A stretch of DNA of 64,000 bases from Skeletonema tropicum. Its lineage: Eukaryota; Bacillariophyta; Thalassiosirophyceae; Thalassiosirales; Thalassiosiraceae. The stretch spans positions 3,596,001 through 3,660,000 of the forward strand of contig CM074131.1 in NCBI GenBank assembly GCA_037178625.1. The letters are read 5' to 3'. The position numbers and the translations under genes are program-made. Below, piece by piece: positions 33,123-44,641 of this stretch (position 1 is the first letter of the stretch; each line of letters starts with the position of its first letter). The notes beneath the pieces are model-generated. The model saw only the letters and a program-made list of their open reading frames with translations. It was not told the origin of the DNA and ran no database searches.

Positions 33123-33574
33123 TTATGCAATGCGATAGATCAAATGATACCCAGAGTCAGTGCTCACAATCCCCGACATCTCTCCAACATTCAATGCAAA
33201 ACTGGCGTCCTCAAACGGCTTTTGCACTGCAATATAAGAAATAGAGAGGAAAGATATAAATGAGCATTATCTAGTTCGCCGAAAAAATGTATCTTTTCAA
33301 ATAATTAGCAGCCAAGCAACCACTTACTCATGCCCCGACCAAAAAATCCCAAATCACCCTTATTCCTACAAGAAGAGCAATCCGAACGTTCGAACGCATA
33401 CTTGGGAAAGGCAGTATGAACTCCCTCAGCTTTGATTTGAGCTTCAAACTGTTGGAGCTCGGCCAGAGCATCTTGAGGCGAAAGTGTTACCTGTTCGCCT
33501 GTGCGGCGGGACACTGGATTGCGAGAACCTGTGTGCTTTATCAGGAGATGGGCGCATCGTACTTCTTGGCTCAT
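33123..33574 (-). CDS. Pin1-type parvulin peptidyl-prolyl isomerase (two exons)
   Basis: Exon 1 is 33574-33328 and exon 2 is 33226-33123, joined across a 101-bp GTAAGT...TGCAG intron (phase 1), giving 116 residues. It is a stand-alone rotamase domain with no WW domain, as in plant Pin1At. Pin1 active-site positions can be read: His in Cys-Ala-His-Leu-Leu-Ile-Lys-His, basic Arg-Arg in the phosphate loop, Cys in Ser-Asp-Cys-Ser-Ser-Cys, Met-Gln-Lys-Pro-Phe across the splice junction, and Ser-Gly-Tyr-His near the end. It should isomerise phospho-Ser/Thr-Pro bonds in nucleus or cytosol. Exon 2 is too short to be seen as a separate frame. Confidence 0.93.
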
Positions 33575-34641
33575 TGTTGTGCGGTCTTTGGGGTAGAATA
33601 AGAGTAGTTGCTATGGGAACGATGATACCGTTGCCATTGCCATTGCCATCGCCAGCCGCCAGCCATCCTGAAATCTGGAAGAGAAGATCCAGGCAAGATA
33701 CGTGTCATTTATGGTGCTGTTCTTTTATTTACCTATGGTGTCACAGCAGAAAGCCTGAAGATGATCGACTGTACTCACAGGTAGACTTGGCCCGCACGAG
33801 ATTGATCCTCGTCACACCTGTCTTTTCTCCTCCTCTTTCTTCCGGCTTCTCGCATCGCTCTGGTCGTTAGGGACAGACAGAGTGGATGTTGAGAGAGAGA
33901 GAACAGCCATGGACATTGTTCATCAAGCACCAATATCGTGTAGAACAATCCTATAGCTGTTTCATCTTTTTTTCCCACCCACCCGACCCGGCTGACACTG
34001 CCGAATTTACTTCGGCTTTAGAGGCTGGGTCCAAACTTATAGAGTAGTTTGACCCTGATTACTAGAGACATCTTTGCATACACCTAACGTAGTCTGCAAT
34101 AGCAGCTCTAGTACCTCTTTTCCTAGCGTGACAGACCATACAGGAGGACCAAGGCGCGACGCCGGTTTTCCGCAGGAAAAGATACTCGATAGTTCTATTA
34201 CTATCAACAGAAGCAGGGCTTAATTTTTCGGCTCACTAATGTGCTGCAGCTACCAGAGAGGGTGGGCATGGAAAGAATGGATGCATTGAAGCCTCCTCAA
34301 CTCGGAGTACTTCTGTCGACTTTGAGCGATTGCTGTGGCTGGAAAGGTTGAATGAAGAAAACTCTCTTGCGTCCAGTTCTGAATAGGAGACCAGTATTGA
34401 CGATGGAAGTTAGCAAGATAAGACCTTGTGATGTGAAAGATATATAGATAAATGGAACATGATTTGTTCTATTTTGTCAAACTGTAACCAACTCATCAAA
34501 CTGTGATCAAGTACTTCCTAATTGCAATAATCTGTTTCTAAATTTTGACGAATAATATGACAGGAGAGAGCAGAAGCAGTGCCAACCAAACAATGATCTC
34601 AATCCATTCTATACACAGATCAGTACGTTGACCCCACTTCT
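33575..34641. other. Intergenic region, no supported gene
   Basis: About 1 kb with only short, unlikely frames. The parvulin promoter lies at the left end. Nothing else recognised. Confidence 0.5.
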
Positions 34642-34995
34642 TTAGTCCTTTTGAATTTTGCTCTTCAATTTGTTCTTCATCTCTCTACCCTTCTCCTTGA
34701 TAGCGTTCCATGATCTATCCTTTAAGGATTCACTTCCGTCCGATTCATCATCATCAGACATTGCCTTTTCAACAACATCATCAACGACAAAATCTTCCAT
34801 CGATCCGATGTGCTTCATGATAATAGAGCGCGTTTTTTCCAAATCCTCTTCTTGACTTTTGGCCGGCTTGCTTCGAGCCATGTCCAATTTCATGCTAGGT
34901 GCGGCGACAGCATTTCGTGAATTATTCGGAGCGAAAGCCGAGATAGATGCAGCTGATGCCAGCAGAGTGAATGTAACGAGGCAAAAAGACTTCAT
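34642..34995 (-). CDS. Small plastid-targeted protein of unknown function
   Basis: 117 residues from ATG 34995. A signal peptide (Lys-Ser-Phe-Cys-Leu-Val-Thr-Phe-Thr-Leu-Leu-Ala) ends in Ile-Ser-Ala-Phe-Ala-Pro, matching the diatom ASAFAP cleavage motif, followed by a basic transit region. The mature ~85 residues are highly charged: an acidic middle (Asp-Asp-Asp-Glu-Ser-Asp) and a Lys-rich amphipathic helix at the C-terminus. A plastid stroma location is inferred; the family is not recognised. Confidence 0.8.
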   Translation of the reverse strand: MKSFCLVTFTLLASAASISAFAPNNSRNAVAAPSMKLDMARSKPAKSQEEDLEKTRSIIMKHIGSMEDFVVDDVVEKAMSDDDESDGSESLKDRSWNAIKEKGREMKNKLKSKIQKD

Positions 34996-35724
34996 TTTGA
35001 TTTATTTTTGTGTATAGTTGGCGACGAGAGTATGCTACGTGCGTGTTCCTTGTGTAGGTATTTCTATGAGATGCTTGTCTTTCGAGTATCTTCGCATGTA
35101 CAGAGCAAAGGCGAGTCAGCCAGTGATATGTAAGTAGACGTGAAAGCAAGCTTACTTATATAATGGAAAAGGTATCTTGAGCGGATGTTAGTTCAATCAA
35201 TGAAGCATGCTATGGTACTTGTGCAGAAGCATTCCACTCCATGGTGCAGTTTTGAAACAAGAGAAAAAGGAGGGATGACGTGTTCCGCTATGTACCTATG
35301 TCAGCGAGTCTACTGGTATCTGGAGCTGCAAAACTTGACATATTATGCGGCCGGTGTGAAGGAGTGTGAAGTAGCTGAAGCGAAGGTCTTGACTGTGAAC
35401 ACTGGCAATGGCTGTGTGCTGTATGTCTTCAGATAGGAGGGAGTCAGTTGTGCTCCCGAAATCAGCCGGTGACGTATCCTTCACTTGATGTTTGTCAAGG
35501 CACAAGCTGAATCCTGCCACAGATGTTCTGCAAAAAATCTTCAACTACCATCGCTCAATCCTTAGGCAATCATATTTTCAGTAGTAGAAGTAAGCAATGC
35601 ATTAAGTTGCATACATAATCACTCTGACAGTTGTAAAAATCAAGTCGATTGATCAGGCGGCTCCAGATACAAAATGCCGAAGTTGAATAAGTTTCATCCT
35701 TACTACAATTTCCCTAAACAAACT
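34996..35724. other. Intergenic region, no supported gene
   Basis: Upstream of the small plastid protein. Only short open frames without coding look. Confidence 0.5.
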
Positions 35725-36330
35725 CTTTCATTTCAGCTTCAAATTGTTTCACCTTTTCATCACCTTATGAATTGCAGTAAAATATCCCACAAAGCAATGA
35801 AGAGATAGAAACTAACCTCTTAATGCACGCCCCTCACTTTCGCGTGCGTAATAATATCAACTCGTTCCACTCAAAATATTGTATATTATGTCCTCTCAAA
35901 GCATCCCTCCTCAAACTTTGACATCAGTTTATTCCCCATGTCCATCCAATGCAAAGTCGCCCTTTTGTCTTCTTTTTGCTTGTTCTTTTTCTTCGTCTTC
36001 AAAACCAGTGTAGATAACATAAAATAATGCAAGTAGTGGTGACATGGCGACCAACAGCTTTTTTTGTTAAGACATGAATTGTTGAGTTTGACCATTTTTT
36101 ATGCAGTAGATTGTAGAAAGGAATAAAAGAGAGAGAGAGAACCATATGAATAAGCAGGTGTGAAGGAAAGGGTAATGGGAAGTCAATTGTAAAAAGTTGA
36201 CATAAATAATTGCTGGATAGGAACGGTAGAGGTATGAGTGCCTCCATCTGAGCCGCCATCACGATCAACGCACCTTAGCGCCGTTAATGGCCATCTGGAG
36301 AGGTGTAAGAGGATCTTCTGCTGCTACCAT
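35725..36330 (-). CDS. Candidate split small gene (exon joins uncertain)
   Basis: A plausible first exon is 36330-36274: MVAAEDPLTPLQMAINGAK, then a GTGCGT donor. Further minus-strand exon-like pieces are a Lys-rich block ending at 35886 and a terminal Gly-Asp-Glu-Lys-Val-Lys-Gln-Phe-Glu-Ala block ending in a stop near 35726. The internal acceptor and donor sites could not be fixed. The hAT copy 2 insertion at 36438 is about 100 bp upstream of the proposed ATG, so it may affect this promoter. Function unknown. Confidence 0.35.
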
Positions 36331-36437
36331 CTTGGAGAGTTCTGTGTTGCGTAGCTATCGATAGAGGAGGCTAGGCGCTGGCTAGGCGTAGGCGTAGGCG
36401 CGTAGGGGCTGAAAATGAGTGGCTAGGGCAACGAAAG

Positions 36438-39400
36438 TAGCGTAATGGAATTTCAAAAGGGTGAAATTTCACTACTGCAACTTTCGTGAAATTTACAGGG
36501 TGAAAGTTGCACCAATTTTGGCCAACAATGAAATTTCACAAAAATTCTGGCGCGAACGGATGGTACTGAACCAACACGTAGCACAAAAATAACCTAAGAC
36601 CCTTCATTCCACCAACCACCAAACCCCAAAGAACACCACGCACCATCCAGATGATGAGTTTGTCAACTCAGCGGAGAGTAACTCTTCACCAAAATGCTGG
36701 CGACTAACAATGCAGTATTACTTATTCCTTCGTAGTAATTCAGCTTACATGCGTGTTCCTGCATTGGCATGTACCAGATGATTTTGGGCGCGGATGGCTC
36801 TTATTTTGGGTGCGGGTATGTGCACAAATCAACTTTTTGTTCACTCTGCCGTCTACCACGCTGTCATAGTTTGCCTGGCAATAACAACAACAATTCAATA
36901 ATCTTCAACAATAATGCTTTTGACATGCGCCGCCAACGCCCTTTGTGGCATGAAGAACTCCCCCCTCAACAACCCGGCTGATCATCAGTGCATGATGTGT
37001 GAAGGACCAATTCATGGTGCCCTTTGCGGTAAACTCTACTGTGAGGAAATTGTGGGCAACCCATCCTACAAAAACCCTGCAGGGGATCTTAATGATCATG
37101 CAAAAACACTTGCCAACTCCCATACCGCTCTCATGTGTCTTCACTGTGTCCAACACAAGCTCACCGCTGCGGCCCCAACTGCCGATGCTGCCGTCGCTGC
37201 TGTCGATCCACCTGCCGTCGCTGCAGTCGATCCACCCGCAGCACCACCTGCTGCTGTGCCTTTTGCAGCAGCTCCGGATGCCAAAAAGCAACGAGACTCA
37301 ACGCTCTATTCCCAATACGAAATCACGCCCCAACCCAATGGCAAGTTACGTATTGTATGCAAGCACTGTCCTAAGTACAACAAGTTGCTAGCGACATTTA
37401 ATGCAACAAGAGCTAGAAAACATTCTCTCCACGAATGTGAAGGGTTGACATGCCCTCACACAAGGAGACAAATCGAAGGAGGGGCTCAAGCGAATAAGAA
37501 ACAAGCAACGTATCTTGCACTTCAATCCAACCCAAGTGAAACTGTTGCTGCCATGCGTAGTAATCATGGCCCCGTTGCGGTGATTGATCTACTATCCAAC
37601 TCTGGGGACGTTAGTGATGTCACCAAATCCACCTCCACATCCGTTCCCCCTCGCAAGAAAACAAAGCGTGTACCATCTGCACAAACTACTATGGAGCACA
37701 CGTATGGTAAGAGCATGAACCAGGCATCTGCTGACATTGTACTCATGCACGAGGTACGAGCCATTGTCGCTCGTGGCGAGCCATTGAGTCGTCTATTGGA
37801 TCCTTGGGTGCAAGCAAGCCTACACCAACGATACCCTGCCATCTTGAAGTTCATTCCAAGTGATGTTGAAACAATCTATGACAAGTATGTCATTAAAATT
37901 GATAAACAAACGACATCGGAGTTGAAATCATTTATGGCAAAAATTCCCGGACATGTAAATGTTGCGATGGATGGAGTCACTGTCTTGGGCAAACAAAAGG
38001 TACGTGATTTATGTTCTGTACAATAACTTCATTGCTTTCAATTGTCTCACTACTATTTATGTTGCCCTGCTGTATCCTCTTCTGCCTAGATCGTATACAC
38101 CGTCGCGAAGAGTGACTTCTCACTCTTCCTCGAATGGAAAGATCTTGGAAGCGATAAGCATGTTACCGAAGCCGAAATAGAGGATGCTGTGAGGGTTTGT
38201 GAAAACGTCATGAAAGAATACAATGCGAAGATTGTGAGCATTCCTGTTGATAATGCTGCAAGGCATGTTGCGGATCGAGTTGGGAAGGAACTTGAAGAAA
38301 AGTATCCAGGGATGAAGGTCATAGTTACACGCGATCCGGCTCATTGCATCGATTTGCTTATGAAAGACCTAGCCAAGACTTCAGTTATGCAACTTGTCAT
38401 AAAGTATGCTAGGAAAGTCAGGGACTTCGTGAAGATTGATCGCATTGATTCTTTCCGACGCAGCGCAGCTCTAGTGGATGAGCTCGTGTTTTACTCCAAA
38501 GTTTTCTGCCCCGTGGAGACACGGATGAACCTTCTACATGACGTTGTTGTGAGCGCTCGCAAGTGTCGTGACTTTCTTCTTGTACTTCCTGGCAAGGCGG
38601 AGTATCAAAAGTATCGTAGTGAGCGCACTGCAACAAAGCAAGCTGAGTTGGATGAGCTGATGGAGCACTTCAAGAAGGAAAATATTTGGAAGATGTTTGA
38701 TGTTGTTATTGCCTTCACGCTCCCTTTCAAGGAAGCACATTTGGCTTGTTCCCGCAAGGATATGCCACTTAGTGCTTACCCCCTCTTGGTTCAAGCGCTG
38801 CGCAATGATATTAACAAGTGTCTCACTCCCGAGTTTGATGAACTTCTTGGTCAGGGCTCAAGAGCAGAAGTTGCTGGTATGATCCGTGAACGTTTCAATA
38901 TGGATGGTGTTGATCCCAGCGGACTGAAGGTTGGTTTACTCGATGAGCATCACTTGATGTGTTTCCTCTGTGACCCAAACTCTCGTGTGTGGAGGGAGTT
39001 GTTCTACCTGCAGACTAACAAGGCTGCGCTCGTAAGGAAGATGATCGAGTGGTATGTGCCTTTGGGTGAAGATGGTTCTGATGAGATGCGGAGGAGAGTT
39101 AAAAAGGATTTTGAGGACTTTGATACTCAAAACAATGACTGGTTTCATTCTTTTGACGTTCCACTTCCATCGCTTCCATCTTTGGAACAGCTGCAACAGA
39201 ACAACAAGTCTTTTAGTATCAAAAATGTGGTACAGTATGTGGAATCAACTGGTGCTATTTCTGGTCGCATCACGTGGTTTGAATGTTATGCAGGATCATC
39301 TGACTTCTATCGATTGGTTGCTAAGCCTCTAATGTCTATGGGAACTGTCGGATCGATGGATTGTGAGCGTAGGGCCAAACCTCTGAAGAACAGCATTCTT

Positions 39401-39675
39401 GTGAAGGATAGGAATAGGATGAAGGATCCAACTGGTGTTGCACTTCTTCGAGGGAAGGAAAACCTCCGTCATATCATGGATGCGAAGAAGATGCTTGGAA
39501 AGAAGCTTGCTGACAGTCTCTCTTAGAGTGATGTGTTGACTGCAGAGTGCAAAGTATTACGACTATCTCAGGATAAGCTAGAGTGAAATTTAATCCCTTG
39601 AAATTTCTGAAATTTCTGAAATTTCAACCTGCAATTTTCAACCCCCTCCAAAAATGGTGAAATTCCATTACGCTA
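36438..39675 (+). mobile_element. hAT-type DNA transposon, full-length copy 2
   Basis: 3238 bp, the same inverted repeats as copy 1 (TAGCGTAATGGAATTTCA at each end), in the opposite orientation in the window. It is flanked by a perfect 8-bp duplication, AACGAAAG (36430-36437 and 39676-39683). Every open frame has the same length and translation as in copy 1, so position p here equals 53748 minus p there. This is a recent, probably active element. Confidence 0.97.
36914..39526 (+). CDS. hAT/DUF659-type transposase (two exons), copy 2
   Basis: Exon 1 is 36914-37999 and exon 2 is 38090-39526, with a 90-bp intron (38000-38089, GTACGT...CCTAG). The 840-residue product is identical to that of copy 1. 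The start is the first ATG after a leader that opens at the element's end. BED-like finger, DUF659 core and hAT-type signatures are as described for copy 1. Being intact in both copies, it could mobilise both of them and the 604-bp derivative. Confidence 0.92.
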
Positions 39676-39827
39676 AACGAAAGTGGCTAGGATCTACAAG
39701 TACTACGTACGCTTGCGAGCCCGCCAATTCTAACCCCCGCAACAACAATAGCAAGCGCAAAGAAGCTACAGAGCCATGTTGACGGTGGTGCCCGGTGCCC
39801 TTCTCTTCAAACTGTAACGCTATCAAC

Positions 39828-40613
39828 ATGACTAACATGATAACCTCACCAGCAGTACCAGCACGATACAACGCACCAGCTTGGCGGATGCTTGTGATCT
39901 CGCTTGCTTTCCTTCTGAGCTCAGAAACTACAGCATTTACCTCTCAACTACTATCTGCAATACGCCATCATCCGAAGCAAGAACAACATGTTCTTCTCTC
40001 CTCTAGCAGCGACGATGATGCTACAAGCAAGTTACTAGAAAAGGCACGAAAACTTCGAGAGGAGGTATCCGCCGTAGAACAATCAAAAGCTGAAGTACAA
40101 AAGCTGAACGATGCAAAGGAACAAGCCCAACGCGAGGCAGAGATGGAAGCACAGAAGAAGAAGGACCAACAGCGATTGCGATACAGTGCAGAGGTACCAA
40201 TATTGAAAGATATGGGAGATGAAGTAATGGAACGAGTTGATTTCCCTCCAAGATTGAAGGGTGGAAAGTCGCGCATTGTTACAGTCCAAGCCCCACTGCC
40301 ACTAGGATTAATTTTGGGAGAAGAGGAGTCGATTCCGGGCGTGACTTCAGTGGATGAAGTGGCAGAAGATGGCAATGGTGCAGCTGCTGGAATCAAACAA
40401 GGTGATATTGTAAGAGCTATTACCGCCTGCCAAACAACCATGGAGACGCCGACTTGGCAGCTTCTTGCTGGAGGAATTGGTCAGCCAAAAACAAAACGTT
40501 TCATGTACTCAGTGGACGGAAGACCTTTGGAGGAGGTATTGAATGCAATAGGGTCAAATAGAATGGATGCGGAGGGTAGAGATGTCTGGTTAGTTTTGGA
40601 AAGGATGGATTGA
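39828..40613 (+). CDS. Plastid-targeted PDZ-domain protein with a coiled coil
   Basis: ATG 39828 is the first Met of the frame, giving 261 residues. A signal anchor (Met-Leu-Val-Ile-Ser-Leu-Ala-Phe-Leu-Leu) is followed by Thr-Thr-Ala-Phe-Thr-Ser, a reduced ASAFAP-like motif. Next is a Lys/Glu/Ala-rich coiled coil (about residues 65-115), then a PDZ-like domain (about 155-255) with Pro-Leu-Gly-Leu-Ile-Leu-Gly, Ala-Ala-Ala-Gly-Ile-Lys-Gly-like and Gly-Asp-Ile-Val-Arg-Ala-Ile segments. Such proteins often bind other membrane proteins in plastids. The partner is unknown. It follows hAT copy 2 by about 150 bp. Confidence 0.8.
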   Translation: MTNMITSPAVPARYNAPAWRMLVISLAFLLSSETTAFTSQLLSAIRHHPKQEQHVLLSSSSDDDATSKLLEKARKLREEVSAVEQSKAEVQKLNDAKEQAQREAEMEAQKKKDQQRLRYSAEVPILKDMGDEVMERVDFPPRLKGGKSRIVTVQAPLPLGLILGEEESIPGVTSVDEVAEDGNGAAAGIKQGDIVRAITACQTTMETPTWQLLAGGIGQPKTKRFMYSVDGRPLEEVLNAIGSNRMDAEGRDVWLVLERMD

Positions 40614-40733
40614 ACACATGAATAGACTCCGACTGTAGATAGAGAACAAAAAGGTTCAAGCTGGACAGAGAATGCTCTTGATTTCATGAACTGTATCTTA
40701 AAGTTATAAACCTATATGAGATGAAGCTTGTCT

Positions 40734-40983
40734 TCAATTTTTGGCAAAGATATTTTTGCTCACCAACAAATCTGCTAGCAGTTTTGCAACGATTGTGCCG
40801 GCTTCTTCTTCAAGTGTCGCAGTCATTTCAATTTCACCAGCATGCCTACGTTGCAGAAGCTCTTCTACGATAAACAAGGCTTCTTCACTTATTGTCATTT
40901 TGTCCTTCACAATTTCACCATTCTTGTAATGTGCTTGAGAACGCATGTGAAGACGATGCCTCCGAGAGGGCCCACCAAACGTA
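40734..40983 (-). CDS. Probable last exon of an unrecognised minus-strand gene
   Basis: An open frame of about 80 residues ending at 40734: basic start (Gly-Gly-Pro-Ser-Arg-Arg-His-Arg), then Glu/Leu-rich helical sequence with a Met at 40946. An AAAG acceptor lies just before 40983. The upstream exon was not found; the overlapping minus frame 41548-41075 is mostly antisense to the next gene's leader. Low confidence. Confidence 0.35.
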
Positions 40984-41516
40984 CTTTAAATTTGTTTTCA
41001 ACTGTGTTTATGATTCAATTTTGTGGAGGTGCATATCAAAGTTCATTCGGAGTATTGAGCGTTGGCTTTGATTTTTAGTCGGAGTGAGCCCTAGAGTCGT
41101 TCAACGCTTTGATCTTTGTGTTTGACTTGGTATGACTCTCCAAATGGACTTCCTTGTTTTTGGAACTTGGAATCCAGAACCCAGCTCCCAGCTCCCAGCT
41201 CCTGTCTGTGCGTAGATACGAAGTAATGTTCTCAAATTCTTTATATTGGTACTGTTTTTTTACGTATCTACTTGAAGGCGTGTCACCAAAAGATCGTCGT
41301 GACGTTCTTCTCGCACTAAAAAAAAGGTAAGGACCATGGCAGCCGCTGGCCTCCTCTGAGGTACCATGCAATCCTGATTTGGACATGCTGTCAGCTTCCA
41401 TCGTAGAGGGGATTGGTTTTGGAGAATATGGGCAACTAGAATGCTCTGGTGAAAAAATTGCAAGTATTTGCTCACATCTTGTGTTCTTATCATAAAAAAC
41501 AGAATCAGAATATAAA

Positions 41517-42024
41517 ATGAAGCTCTCCGCCGCCATCATCCTCGCCACCGTCTCATCTGCTGCAGCATTTGCACCTGTTGCACAGGGTCCTCAATCAACT
41601 GCTTTGAACGCACAGATGGGAGACCGTAAGGCTTTCCTTGCTGCCGCCGGAGCATCCATCTTCGCTGCTGCTCCTATGGTTGCCAATGCAGGAACCATGG
41701 GACAAGAACTTGTGAAGGACCCCACTGAAGTGTAGGTACAGGCTTACTTTGGAATAGATTTCATTGTGTCGCTTTCAATTTTTACTTACTGAATTTGTTT
41801 CTACTATTTGTTTACGTATCAGTTGGGAAACTGGCTCACCATCTGCTGAAGCTAGAGCCGCCCGTCTTGCCAGATCTGCCAAAGTACGTAACCAGATGAA
41901 TTCTTCTTTCCCACCCGTAAAGCGTTTGACATTGGAGCGCAAGAGCCCTGTTACTAGGTTGGATACAAACAGTCCAAACTTCGGTGCATACAAGAAGACT
42001 TACCCTGGACTCTTCAAGGAGTAA
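41517..42024 (+). CDS. Small thylakoid-lumen protein, possible photosystem-associated subunit (two exons)
   Basis: Exons 41517-41731 and 41823-42024 with a 91-bp GTAGGT...TCAG intron (phase 2), 138 residues. The presequence is tripartite: signal peptide ending Ala-Ala-Ala-Phe-Ala-Pro, plastid transit stretch, then Asp-Arg-Lys before a hydrophobic Ala-rich segment ending Val-Ala-Asn-Ala, a thylakoid lumen signal. The mature ~80 residues are basic and hydrophilic and end Lys-Lys-Thr-Tyr-Pro-Gly-Leu-Phe-Lys-Glu. The size and targeting resemble small extrinsic photosystem proteins. I could not assign it to a named subunit. Confidence 0.85.
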
Positions 42025-43309
42025 ATACTTTACAACACAGGCTTGGTCTTCGTGTGAATGAAAAACTATGATTCATGAAAAGTTTGCAAAATGAAGCGAA
42101 AGATGGCTTCATATGGAAGGAGAATGACAGTATACTCTGAAACATACATCACGTTTTGGGACAATGCAACGTGTGACACAAATATACTCTCTCTGGCAAG
42201 ACAAAAATGAGCCAATGGATGTCTTGAAATTTGCCAGATATCTCAGAGAGGGCAGAGCTTGAGATTGCATAAATTTAAAGTTTGAAATTTCAGCTCGAGC
42301 ACGTCCTTGTATTTTTCTCATGCACTTGAATGTCGTCTTGCTTATCAGTCATTCGCTCACTCACTCATTACTGTCTGTTTGTTGGTGTTTGTTCTCTGAT
42401 GAGTTTGAGCAACATCTTTCTCTTATCGTACAGATATTTCTATCTTATACAGTGATAAGTACATCTAACTCTCACAGATATTCATCTACATATCTCTTAC
42501 AGATAATTCATCTCTTACAGATATGCATCTGCGTATCTCTTACAGATATGTAGATACATCTATTTCTTACAGATATACATCTATCTCTTCTCATCGATAT
42601 ACATCTACAGACACACACCTATCTCTTACAGGTATACCTCTATCTCTCATCGATATTGTACACACCTATCTCTTCTAGATACATACTATCTCTTGCAGAG
42701 ATAGAAAGAAGCTATTATCTCAGATTGGTACACAGCAAAAACGATTTAGATTGTGAAAGCCTTCTTGAGTATCGTTCTTCACTTTTGAAAGCAGACCACA
42801 TATTTCTTACATCGACTCCACCACGAAGTCGGCCGCTCTCACTCGAAGTATCTTTACGTATGACGTTTTCATACTTAGCAGTTTAGGTATGGTAAAGAAG
42901 TATAGTAGTAGGTGGTGGTTGTCTTCGATCGGCCGCGTGTTATTTTTGGCGGAACGAAGGTGTCAAGTCTTTTCCGGAAGGGTTGGGAACCACTTTGCAG
43001 CCCCATGTCAATTGCACGGTTCACATGATTTCACATAGGAATCCAATAGTCTTTTGTCGGCGATCGGCGATCAGCGTAGCCTTTTTCTTTTGCAGCTGCA
43101 AATCTGCAAACGCCATGAACTTTTGCCTCCTGGCGGCCAATGGCTTCGCGTTCTGTTGAGTACTTATCGGGCTGCCGGCTGCGGGATAGCATGCAAGTCT
43201 CTTCATAAGCTCTTCATATCCTTCTCCACCCCCCTCCCACCACGCCGAACATACCATAGTTCGTCGTCCATATCTTTTAAGTCTTGCTTCATGCACATCT
43301 ACTCTCAAT
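42025..43309. other. Intergenic region with a minisatellite
   Basis: Includes the repeat at 42425-42710. The rest has no supported gene; the last ~100 bases are the leader of the next gene. Confidence 0.5.
42425..42710. repeat. Degenerate minisatellite
   Basis: About ten imperfect copies of a 20-25-base unit around ATCTCTTACAGATATACATC, with GATAC and TCGATAT variants. Non-coding. Unit length varies, so it is an old or slippage-prone array. Confidence 0.8.
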
Positions 43310-44179
43310 ATGACGGCGCAAATCCTTCGGCCTACCATCTCCTCGAAGAACAAAAAGACAAACTCACAAGTTCGAGACAAGTTCTTCAGAAGAATCGGCG
43401 TGGCTGGCCGTACTGATCCGAACGACTTCGGTAAGTATCCACGTGAAAGTGCCGATGGCACTGTCGATCCATGCACCCCTACAAGGGATCTGCAAAAGGT
43501 TCCAAGATATTCGACGCAGCTCAAGTACAATCGAAATGATGAAAAGAAACGTATGGAACGTTTGGAGCGTCTCCAACAGCAGCGAAGTGCAGCTGCTGCA
43601 AGTGCCGATAAGAACTCATCGGTATCATCTTCCGAATCCTCATCGAAAGCCAAGAAGTCCAAGCCAAAGCGTTGCACCTTTGACGAAACTGTCAAGGTCG
43701 TTCCGATACCGAAACGCAATGAGTACTCAGACCGGATCCGTTCCAGACTGTGGAGCAACACGATAGAGCTTTATGAGAATGCAGGTAGGTCTTGCTTTGC
43801 AATGCTTCTCATGCTCCACACTCTTGCATTACCTTCAGCATGTCTAACAACTCTTCGTGTTGCCTCTCAGCTCGAAATCATGTTGAATTTGCAGCAGAAA
43901 ATTATGATTGGCGCAACGCTTGTGACGATGAAGAGATGTGAGTGAGAGCCTTCAGAATGTTCTTTGGAATATGTATCTACCTGCCACAAGCTAACTTCTC
44001 TTCTCATCATCTTATCTCTTAACCTAATCAGGTACGTATGCAGGATATCAGGAGAAAAGATCCATCCTGTACACTACGAAATGCTGCCAGACCCTCTTCT
44101 TGAACCTCATCATAGTGCATCACCATCCATGAGTTCCACTGCAATGATGAAGTACTGGGCAATGCAAGATGTAATTTAG
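43310..44179 (+). CDS. Uncharacterised diatom-type protein (three exons)
   Basis: Exons 43310-43784, 43871-43937 and 44032-44179 (introns 86 and 94 bp, GTAGGT...TCAG and GTGAGT...TCAG), 229 residues. The core reads Phe-Asp-Glu-Thr-Val-Lys-Val-Val-Pro-Ile-Pro-Lys-Arg, Tyr-Ser-Asp-Arg-Ile-Arg-Ser-Arg-Leu-Trp-Ser, Ala-Ala-Arg-Asn-His-Val-Glu-Phe-Ala, Tyr-Asp-Trp-Arg, and Gly-Glu-Lys-Ile-His-Pro-Val-His. I recall this block layout from uncharacterised diatom proteins. The first ~120 residues are basic and Ser-rich. No enzymatic motif. The reading frame is continuous across both junctions. Confidence 0.88.
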
Positions 44180-44641
44180 AAGAAGTTCCAAAAATCGCTA
44201 GCTGCTATGTAGGTCTTAGTGCAGCACTCCTGTAGATATCAGGCCTACTTTTACTTGTGTAGAGAATAAGGTTTGTAAGATGTAAAACTACCATACCATT
44301 CCATCCTTTGTATCGTCATCTTTTCTCGTTGCTTGGTCATGAGTACAAACCGTCCTATTCAGACAATTGTTGTGGCAATCGGCTACATCATACCTACTCA
44401 ACACACAAAACATTATTATTTACTCCTCTTATCATTTTATTCCAACAAAACACTTCCTGAACAAACGATATATTCATCTACAAAAACACCAATATTACAA
44501 AGAATCACAGTATCAAAATTATGTAGGCCACCAAGAGTGAAGTTTCCTGCATCAAGTGCATCACCTTTTTGATACAACACAAACTCAAGCTGCGTATACT
44601 GCTTCAAGAAGAAGTACCACACATCCAACTGCATACTCTCT
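44180..44641. other. Region between convergent genes; possible extra exon on the minus strand
   Basis: A minus frame 44634-44437 (65 residues, Asp-Val-Trp-Tyr-Phe-Phe-Leu and Gly-Asn-Phe-Thr-Leu-Gly-Gly) looks coding and directly follows the stop of the 45337-44642 gene. It could be an alternatively spliced 3' exon of that gene. Nothing else recognised. Confidence 0.4.

Noticed and set aside
41075..41548. 157-residue minus-strand frame
   Set aside because: Starts antisense to the lumen protein's first codons and has no recognisable domain; only its downstream part could hold an exon for the 40734-40983 gene, and no clean splice was found.
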